From: Euglena gracilis
Lineage: Eukaryota > Euglenida > Euglenophyceae > Euglenales
Direction of reading: 5' to 3'
NCBI GenBank assembly: GCA_039621445.1
Contig: CP154954.1
Coordinates: forward strand, 2,973,323-3,037,322
DNA: 64,000 bases
Part shown: piece after piece, positions 55,539 through 64,000 of the stretch
Layout of the letters: the number at the start of each line of letters is the position of its first letter
How positions within the stretch are numbered: position 1 is the stretch's first letter
Notes under the pieces: generated by a model
Seen by the model: only the letters and a program-made list of their open reading frames with translations
Database searches by the model: none
What the model was told of the DNA's origin: nothing
Position numbers and translations under genes: made by a program

Positions 55539-57970
55539 CTCTACGTCACACCCTGGCCGCTGAGCTCTTATCTCTTCAGAGTAAGAGCGAAGCTTACCAC
55601 CGGGGCCGGAGGGGGGGGTCCGACCCCCCTCCCCGCCTCCCCCCCCACCCCCCCCCCCCCCCACCCCCCCCTCCCTGGGTAGGCAAGGACCCCCGAGGAT
55701 TATCGATGTGATTGGATTTCCTGGCCCCCAAAGTGAATAGCCAATAGGTTAGGGGACGATCCCTAGTTTCTCCAGAGCCCTTGGGTTACCCCAACTCCAC
55801 GCCAGTCCGGAGATATGCCCGAGCAAAAAAGTTGTCTACCGTCTTTTTTTTCTGGGGAAATTGCAGGGTCATTTTTGGGTCAAAAACAGTTTTTCCGGGT
55901 CTGGGAGGCAAAAACACGTGGTTTTGGGCAAAAAAGGTTTTTTCGATTTTTCCCAACTTTTTTTGGCCCAGTTTTGACCCAAAGTCAATGGGTTGGCGGC
56001 CCAAAACGGGGCGCTGGAGGGTCGAAAAACACTCATTTTTGGCTCGAAAACACTTTTTTCGGGTCCGAGAGGTCAAAAAACATGGTTTTGGGCAATTTTT
56101 TTCGAATTTTTCCGACTTTTTGACCCAAAAATGGCTTAATGCACCACCGGCCAGCGGGGCGGGCCCCAGCCAGGGGGGGGGGGGCATGTGGGGGGCAGTC
56201 CGGGTCGAAATTTTTTTTTGCTCAAACACACTTTTTTTGATGTTGTGAAGTGAAAAAAAGTGTTTTTGAGCAAAAATTTTTTTTAAAATTTTATTTCCTG
56301 TCTTGCCTCCAGACCTCCCAAGCCCATCCGCCCTCGGACCCCCCGCAGGGGTCCCCGAATACCCAAAAATGGCCCAAAATCGCACAACCAGACCCCGGGA
56401 ACCTCAAAAAACGGTTAAACCCCCCCCCTAAACCTGAGGATTGACCCCCTGGTTTGGGTCCCAACTCCTCGTCCAGTCCGAGATATAGCCAATTTATGGT
56501 TTCGGGCCCCGAACGGGCCCGAAATGGCCAAAACTGGCAAAACTGGCCCAAAACCACAAAACGGGCGTAATTCGGGCTAGGCGAGGAGTTGGCCCAAACC
56601 GTGCATACCGATCGAACGGGCGTCCCAAAGTTGTGGAATGAGTTCCTCTTTATTTTATCTCAACTCCGCGTCTTCGAGATATTTTGAATTTTTCGATTTT
56701 TTTGACCCCAAAATGACCCTGAAATTTTCCTTTTTTGACATGAAAATGATCCAACGTCCATTGGTTTCGGGCCCAAAACGGAGGCCGGGGGTCCAAAAAC
56801 GCTCATTTTCGGCTCGAAAACACTTTTTTCGGGTCCGAGAGGTCAAAAAACATGGTTTTGGGCAATTTTTTTTCGAATTTTTTCGACTTTTTGACCCAAA
56901 AATGGCTACGTCCACCGGCCGGGGGGGGGGGGCACAGCCGGGGCGGGGTCCGGGTCGGTTTAATTTTTTTGGCTCAAAAACACTTTTTTTGATGTTCTAA
57001 AGTGAAAAAAAGTGTTTTTGAGGAAAATTTTTTTTTCAAAATTTTGGGTCCCAACCTGCCTGCCATCCCCCCCTCGCCCAGCCGCCCTCCAACCCCCCGC
57101 AGGGGTCCCCGGGTACCCAAAACTGGCCCAAAATTGCACAACCAGACCCCGGGAACCTCAAAAAACGGTCAACCCCCCCCCCCCAAACCTCATGATTGAC
57201 CCCCTGGTTTGGGTCCCAACTCCTCGTCTAGCCCGAGATACGGCCAATTTACGGTTTCGGGCCTCGAACAGGCCCGAAATGGCCAAAACTGGCAAAACTG
57301 GCCCAAAACCACAAAACGACCGTATCTCGGGCTAGGCGAGGAGTTGGCCCAAACCGCGCATACCGATCGATCGGGCGTTGTGGAAGGCGGTCCTCTTTAC
57401 TTTTTTTCAACTCGAGACATTTTGAATTTTTCGATTTTTTGACCCCAAAATGACCTGCAATCCCCACTTAGCCGTTTTCGGCCAAAAAAAGTCGAAAAAA
57501 ATCGAAAGTTTTTTTTCGCCCAAAACCATGTTTTTTTGGCCTCCCGGACCCGGAAAAACTGTTTTTGAGCCAAAAAATGAGCGTTTTTTGACCCGCCAGC
57601 CCCGGTTTGGGCCCAAATCTTAAGGACTTTGGGTCAAAACCGGGTCAAAAAGGTCGAAAAAAATCAAACAAAATTTTGCCCGAAATGATGTTTTTTGGCC
57701 TCCCGGACCCAGAAAAAGTGTTTTTTTCCGGTCATTTTCCGGTCAAAAAATATATATATATATATAAGTCAAATATAAGTCAAAAAAAATCGAAATTTTT
57801 TTTACCCAAAACCACGTGTTTTTGCCTCCCAGACCCAGGAAAGGGTGTTTTTGACCCGAAAATGAGTGTTTTTCAACCCCGTATCTGGCCTGGGTTGGGC
57901 CGCCGAGCCGCCGGCCGGGCCGGGCCGGGCCGGTCCGGGCCGGGCCAGGGTGGTCTCCCAAAGAGCTCAG
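55539..57970 (+). repeat. Array unit 3 (2432 nt)
   Basis: Shortened by a 13-nt loss near 57412 (CCGCAGCGTTTTC missing) and a larger loss near 57727. A (TA)n run of about 17 nt at 57750-57767 marks the second lesion. Confidence 0.9.
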
Positions 57971-60385
57971 CTCTACGTCACACCCTGGCCGCTGAGCTCT
58001 TATCTCTTTAGAGTAAGAGCGATGCTTACCACCGGGGCCGGAGGGGGGGGGTCCGACCCCTCCCCCCCGCCCCCCCCCCCCGCCCCCCGCCCCCCCCCCT
58101 CCCTGGGTAGGCAAGGACCCCCGAGGATTATCGATGTGATTGGATTTCCTGGCCCCCAAAGTGAATAGCCAATAGGTTAGGGGACGATCCCTAGTTTCTC
58201 CAGAGCCCTTGGGTTACCCCAACTCCACGCCAGTCCGGAGATATGCCCGAGCAAAAAAGTTGTCTACCGTCTTTTTTTTCTGGGGAAATTGCAGGGTCAT
58301 TTTTGGGTCAAAAACAGTTTTTCCGGGTCTGGGAGGCAAAAACACGTGGTTTTGGGCAAAAAAGGTTTTTTCGATTTTTCCCAACTTTTTTTGGCCCAGT
58401 TTTGACCCAAAGTCAATGGGTTGGCGGCCCAAAACGGGGCGCTGGAGGGTCGAAAAACACTCATTTTTGGCTCGAAAACACTTTTTTCGGGTCCGAGAGG
58501 TCAAAAAACATGGTTTTGGGCAATTTTTTTCGAATTTTTCCGACTTTTTGACCCAAAAATGGCTTAATGCACCACCGGCCAGCGGGGCGGGCCCCAGCCA
58601 GGGGGGGGGGGGCATGTGGGGGGCAGTCCGGGTCGGAATTTTTTTTTGCTCAAACACACTTTTTTTGATGTTGTGAAGTGAAAAAAAGTGTTTTTGAGCA
58701 AAAAAATTTTTTTAAAATTTTAGGTCCCGACCTGCCTCCCGACCTCCCAAGCCCATCCACCCTCGGACCCCCCGCAGGGGTCCCCGAATACCCAAAAATG
58801 GCCCAAAATCGCACAACCAGACCCCGGGAACCTCAAAAAACGGTTAAACCCCCCCCCCCTAAACCTGAGGATTGACCCCCTGGTTTGGGTCCCAACTCCT
58901 CGTCCAGTCCGAGATATAGCCAATTTACGGTTTCGGGCCCCGAACGGGCCCGAAATGGCCAAAACTGGCAAAACTGGCCCAAAACCACAAAACGGGCGTA
59001 ATTCGGGCTAGGCGGAGGAGTTGGCCCAAACCGTGCATACCGATCGAACGGGCGTCCCAAAGTTGTGGAATGAGTTCCTCTTTATTTTATCTCAACTCCG
59101 CGTCTTCGAGATATTTTGAATTTTTCGATTTTTTTGACCCCAAAATGACCCTGAAATTTTCCTTTTCATGAAAAAATGATCCAACGTCCATTGGTTTCGG
59201 GCCCAAAACGGAGGCCGGGGGTCCAAAAACGCTCATTTTCGGCTCGAAAACACTTTTTTCGGGTCCGAGAGGTCAAAAAACATGGTTTTGGGCAATTTTT
59301 TTCGAATTTTTTCGACTTTTTGACCCAAAAATGGCTACGTCCACCGGCCGGGGGGGGGGGGGGCACAGCCGGGGCGGGGTCCGGGTCGGTTTAATTTTTT
59401 TGGCTCAAAAACACTTTTTTTGATGTTCTAAAGTGAAAAAAAGTGTTTTTGAGGAAAATTTTTTTTTCAAAATTTTGGGTCCCAACCTGCCTGCCATCCC
59501 CCCCTCGCCCAGCCGCCCTCCAACCCCCCGCAGGGGTCCCCGGGTACCCAAAACTGGCCCAAAATTGCACAACCAGACCCCGGGAACCTCAAAAAACGGT
59601 CAACCCCCCCCCCCAAACCTCATGATTGACCCCCTGGTTTGGGTCCCAACTCCTCGTCTAGCCCGAGATACGGCCAATTTACGGTTTCGGGCCTCGAACA
59701 GGCCCGAAATGGCCAAAACTGGCAAAACTGGCCCAAAACCACAAAACGACCGTATCTCGGGCTAGGCGAGGAGTTGGCCCAAACCGCGCATACCGATCGA
59801 TCGGGCGTTGTGGAAGGCGGTCCTCTTTACTTTTTTTCAACTCCGCAGCGTTTTCGAGACATTTTGAATTTTTCGATTTTTTGACCCCAAAATGACCTGC
59901 AATCCCCACTTAGCCGTTTTCGGCCAAAAAAAGTCGAAAAAAATCGAAAGTTTTTTTTCGCCCAAAACCATGTTTTTTTGGCCTCCCGGACCTGGAAAAA
60001 CTGTTTTTGAGCCAAAAAATGAGCGTTTTTTGACCCGCCAGCCCCGGTTTGGGCCCAAATCTTAAATTTTGCCCGAAATGATGTTTTTTGGCCTCCCGGA
60101 CCCAGAAAAAGTGTTTTTGAGCCGAAAATGAGCGCCACTCGACCCGCCAGCACCCCGTTTTTGGCCCGAATCCTTTGGACTTTGGGTCATTTTCCGGTCA
60201 AAAAAAGTCAAAAAAAATCGAAATTTTTTTTTTACCCAAAACCACGTGTTTTTGCCTCCCAGACCCAGGAAAGGGTGTTTTTGACCCGAAAATGAGTGTT
60301 TTTCAACCCCGTATCCGGCCTGGGTTGGGCCGCCGAGCCGCCGGCCGGGCCGGGCCGGGCCAGGGTGGTCTCCCAAAGAGCTCAG
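57971..60385 (+). repeat. Array unit 4 (2415 nt)
   Basis: Carries a loss of about 50 nt near 60065 and the minor change TTTTCATGAAAAAATG at 59163. Otherwise like unit 3 in its first half. Confidence 0.9.
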
Positions 60386-60715
60386 CTCTACGTCACACCC
60401 TGGCCGCTGAGCTCTTATCTCTTTAGAGTAAGAGCGAAGCTTGCCACCGGGGCCGGAGGGGGGGGGGTCCGACCCCCCCCGCCCCCCCGCCCCCCCGACC
60501 CCCCCTCCCTGGGTAGGCAAGGACCCCCGAGGATTATCGATGTGATTGGATTTCCTGGCCCCCAAAGTGAATAGCCAATAGGTTAGGGGACGATCCCTAG
60601 TTTCTCCAGAGCCCTTGGGTTACCCCAACTCCACGCCAGTCCGGAGATATGCCCGAGCAAAAAAGTTGTCTACCGTCTTTTTTTTCCGGGGAAATTGCAG
60701 GGTCATTTTTGGGTC

Positions 60716-61190
60716 AAAAAATCGAAAAATTCAAAATACTTCAAAAACGCTGCGGAGTTGAGAAAAGGTAAAGAGGACGTCATTCCATAACTTTGTGACG
60801 CCCTATCCACCGGTATTTGCGGTTTGGGCCAACTCCTCGCCTAGCCCGAGATACGGCTGTTTTATGGTTTTGCCAGTTTTGGCCATTTCGGGCCTCTTTG
60901 GGGCCCGAAACCATAAATTGGCCATCTTGGGCTAGACAAGGAATTGGGACCCAAATCAGGGGGTCAATCATGAGGTTTAGGGGGGGGGGTTGACCGTTTT
61001 TTGGGGTTCCCGGGGCCTGGATGTGTGATTTTGGGCCAGTGAGGGTGATCGGGGACCCCTGCGGGCGTGAGGGCGGCTGGGCGTCGGGAGGCAGGTCGGG
61101 ATCCAGAATTTTGAATTTTTTTTTCGCTCAAAAACATTTTTTTTTCACTTTAGAACACCAAAAAAATTGTTTTTGAGCGAAAAAATTTTT
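60716..61190 (-). repeat. Inverted half-unit at the array's right side
   Basis: This part reads as the reverse complement of the unit region around 52090-52520: CGCTGCGGAGTTGA, GGCCAACTCCTCGCCTAGCC, GGTTGACCGTTTTTTGG. Direct orientation resumes after about 61191. It is more diverged than the full units. Confidence 0.8.
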
Positions 61191-62030
61191 TCCGAGCGGA
61201 CCCCCCGGCCGGTGGACTTGGCCATTTTGGGTCAAAAAGTTGGAAAAATTCGAAAAAATATTTTTTGTCCAAAACCATGTTTTTTGACCTCCCGGACCCG
61301 GAAAAGGTGTTTTTGAGCCGAAAACGAGCTCAAAAACAACCCCCGTCCCCAGCCCGGGCTGGGCCGCCGAGGCGTTGGCCAGGTTGGGCGGGGCATCGAC
61401 GGGCCACAGGGCCGCAGCCGGGCCAGGCCGGGCCGGGCCGGGCTGGGACGCCGGGGTAGTCTCCCAAAGTGCTCAGCTCTACGTCACACCCTGGTCGCTG
61501 AGCTCTTATCTCTTTAGAGTAAGAGCGAAGCTTAGCACCAGGGAAAAGGGGCCCCCCCCCCCCCCCCCCCCCCCCTGGGTAGACCGTGATAATTTTGGCC
61601 CGAAACGCTGTTTTTTTGGCCTCCCGGACCCAGAAAAACTGTTTTTGGGCCGAAAATGAGCGTTTTTCGACCCGCCAGCACCCCGTTTTGGGCCGCCAAC
61701 CCATTGATTTTTGGTCATTTTCGGGTCAAAAAAGTCGAAAAAAATCGAAAAAAAATTTTGCTCGAAGCGATGTTTTTTGGCCTCCTGGACCCAGAAAAAC
61801 TGTTTTTGGGCCGAAAAATGAGCGTTTTTTCGACCCGCCAGCGCCCCGTCATGGGCCGTCAACCCACTGTTGGTCATTTTCGGGTCAAAAAACACGAAAA
61901 AAATCGAAAAATTTTTTCGCTCAAAGCGCTGTTTTTTTGGCTCCCCAGACCCGGAAAAGGTGTATTTTGAGCCAAAAATTAGTGGGTTTCCACCCCCCCG
62001 GCGCCCTGTTTCCGGCACAAAGCCTTTGCA
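61191..62030 (+). repeat. Diverged array edge
   Basis: Direct-orientation fragments with the anchor at 61477 and two to three copies of an AAAACTGTTTTTGGGCCGAAAA / GACCCGCCAGC module. Array edges are commonly more diverged because they recombine less, which fits. Confidence 0.7.
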
Positions 62031-62140
62031 TTTCAGTCAACAGAGCTCCATGGAGTGGGCCGGTTTATATGGGGGTGTCAATGAAGGGGTGGGTGAGCGC
62101 TTATTAAGAGCTCAGCATTATTCAAAACCTGGTTTATCCG

Positions 62141-64000
62141 CAGACCTGTAACCTATATGTTTTTCAGATTTTTCACATTCTTGTCGAAAAATCACACTTC
62201 CCGAGTCGAAAAAAATTGCTTGAATTTCTGTGGCTGCTGATCGCAAATGTGTGGAAATACCACATTTTCGGATTTTTGTGTTGGCTACCCGGACTCCCCG
62301 GGAGAATGTGGCTTCTAGGACTGCACCGCTGACCTATCTTTATAGGGACCTGTCACCTCCCTCCATACTCACTGATTTGACAGGTGACAATTTCCCGAAA
62401 ATTGATATTTGCCGGGCACACTGTAGATTTATTGAATATGTTAAGAATTTTCATCTGTACACAAGGATTTTATACAAGGATATACAAGAAACAAATTGGG
62501 AGTTACTGAAGGAGCCCAATTGCCTGAGAGCATTGGACATTCACAGGTTGCCCCACTCTCCTCGTTTGTTTCAGGGTCTGCTCTTGCTTTTGGATTGTCC
62601 CATCCCTGATTGCCAGCAGAAGTCGGCAACCGCTGCTACAGGATGGTTGCTGCCATGGAGTCTTATCCTTAACTCCCCATTATAGCCCTGATCTATGAAG
62701 CTCCCCAGCTCTGTGAGGGGACTCTGAAGATTTTTTGTAGTTGCAAAATCTCAATTAGCTGATTTTTTTGCAGTTTTTATGAAATGAATGAATGAATGAA
62801 TGAATGAATGAATGAATGCTGTTTTGACCAGTTTCTCTCCGCAAAAAAAATATCACGGATTTTCCCATCTCTGCCTGGATGTTTTTTTGTTTGTCAATAT
62901 GTGTGTCTGAGTGTCTGTATCTGTCTTTTGGACATCTTCAGGGAAAAAAGCGTGCAAAAGTGTGCTAAAAAATGCAAAGAAAAATCCTGAAAAATAAAAA
63001 ATGAGAATGTTGGGAAAAAAGAATTAAAGGGAAAAACACACAAAAAACCATGCAAATGCAAAACTCTTCCAAGAATGGAAAAAATGAGTGCAAAACGGAA
63101 GAAAATTTGCAAGTGAATGGAAGAGTATTGCTTTCCACTGCAGAAAAAGGGCAATTGACCACGCCAGGACCTCACCAGCCGGTGGGGCCCTGGTTTAAGG
63201 GTCCAGGTTGGGGTTTGGTTTGAGCTAGGGTTTGGGTTACGTTCAGGATTGTCGGCTTATAATATTGTCGGCTTATAATATTGTCGGCTTATAATATTGT
63301 CGGCTTATAATGGGCCCTGGGGCATCATTTCTCGGCCTTTTTTCCTGTTCTCCGAGTGTTAACGACCCAAGGCATCGTTTTTGAGCTTGGTAAATGGTTG
63401 GGGAGCGATGGCAAAGGTTGGCTGTTTCGAAGGGAAAATGGGCCCCGCGCCCGCCAATGCTTTTCAGGGTCGCTCATTTGTGTGACCGAACCTGAAAGAA
63501 ACCAGCAGCATCGACCTCCCACACCTCCCCTCCTCGATCGAAAGTTTGTGATTTTTGCCCGCAGTATCGAAAATTCCACAGAAAATATTTATCAAACGGG
63601 AGTAATGTTCGTGTGCGTGTGTGTGCAGTCTTTTTCGGCTTATAATTTACCCTGGGGCATCATACCTCAGCCTTTTTGGGGGCCGGTTTGTTGTTATTTT
63701 GTTTTTGGCTCGAAGTGCTAAAATTTTCAATCTCAAAGTGAGAGATGACGTGAAGTGGTGCACCCACAGTACCCCCCCCCCTCCACCCCCCCACACCCCA
63801 CATCCCCCCCCTGCTGCCACCCCACACACACCCCTTCGCTGCCACCCCCCCCCTGTCACCCCACACTTGGATCTCATTGAATGCCAAGTTTTTGGCATAC
63901 AATTCACTTTTTGTTGGCTCCTTTTTTGGCGTCATTTTTTGACACCGGCCTCGTCTGGGGGAGGTGATGCCCCCCCAGAACAAAAATGGCATCATACTCT
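62141..64000 (+). repeat. 2-kb direct repeat, copy 2 (runs off the window)
   Basis: Partner of 40186-42270. It has its own changes: an insertion near 62295, an AATG microsatellite expanded to eight units (62785-62818), and a 16-bp unit GTCGGCTTATAATATT repeated about four times (63249-63310) at a deletion site. Confidence 0.9.

Larger units (their letters stand above)
50361..62030 (+). repeat. Tandem array of ~2.4-kb units
   Basis: The anchor CTCTACGTCACACCCTGG occurs at 50591, 53066, 55539, 57971 and 60386 (steps of 2475, 2473, 2432 and 2415 nt), and in a variant context at 61477. The array starts inside a unit at about 50361. Each unit has a GCCGGGCCGGG tract, the GCTCTTA hairpin, a G/C-run tract, then two ~765-nt sub-repeats that share CTGGTTTGGGTCCCAACTCC (for example 51498 and 52258). 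Open frames recurring in every unit are by-products. A non-coding satellite is the simplest reading. Confidence 0.95.

Noticed and set aside
50361-62030. Ribosomal intergenic spacer
   Set aside because: No rRNA gene sequence between or beside the units.
40186-64000. The two 2-kb repeats as LTRs of a giant retrotransposon
   Set aside because: No TG...CA ends, primer-binding site, polypurine tract or gag-pol frame in between.

Overview
The window reads as nuclear DNA of a eukaryotic microbe, probably an alga or other protist with a large, repeat-rich genome. It has no bacterial-style operons, it carries a GC-rich LINE whose domains follow eukaryotic APE-type elements, a Tc1/mariner transposase relic interrupted by two introns of 46 and 48 nt, several non-autonomous DNA transposons with target-site duplications, and homopolymer C or G runs of 8-20 nt throughout. 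The LINE protein reminds me of elements from dinoflagellates and related alveolates, but the species cannot be fixed from this sequence. I found no rRNA, convincing tRNA, CRISPR array or complete cellular gene. Long open frames are mostly accidental.

Layout. 1-3.3 kb is repeat debris, including pieces repeated near 20, 22.8 and 25.6 kb. About 3.3-10.6 kb is a nearly full-length LINE: a frame-broken ORF1 with a leucine-zipper segment, a long APE-RT ORF2 starting where ORF1 stops, and an RNase H/CCHC tail in another frame. Its last ~190 nt recur at 11.9-12.1 kb. A ~450-bp block follows both LINE ends. Roughly 12.5-16.1 kb and 29.9-36.1 kb share an ordered set of diverged blocks, i.e. an old segmental duplication of something that was, at least partly, coding on the + strand. 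Each copy has since been split by its own DNA transposon. 17-25.5 kb and 36-40 kb contain palindromic modules and AT-rich DNA. 43.4-44.55 kb is the Tc1/mariner relic, partly inverted and invaded by a dispersed repeat. 50.36-62.0 kb is a tandem array of ~2.4-kb units ending in inverted and diverged half-units. It lies between two copies of a 2-kb direct repeat (40.2-42.3 kb and 62.1-64.0 kb, the second running off the window).

The most unusual signals are: (1) a family of short inverted-repeat modules in which a 7-10 nt word is flanked by C runs on one arm and G runs on the other, with several different words; two related elements have clear target-site duplications; (2) the 2.4-kb array, rich in hairpins, two of which show paired base changes that keep the stem; (3) a dispersed 34-codon reading frame (MAAPFSL...) whose copies differ mainly at synonymous sites; (4) two independent insertions whose in-silico removal leaves the same open frame in both duplicated blocks. 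Nothing here is a demonstrated new system; these are sequence-level leads.
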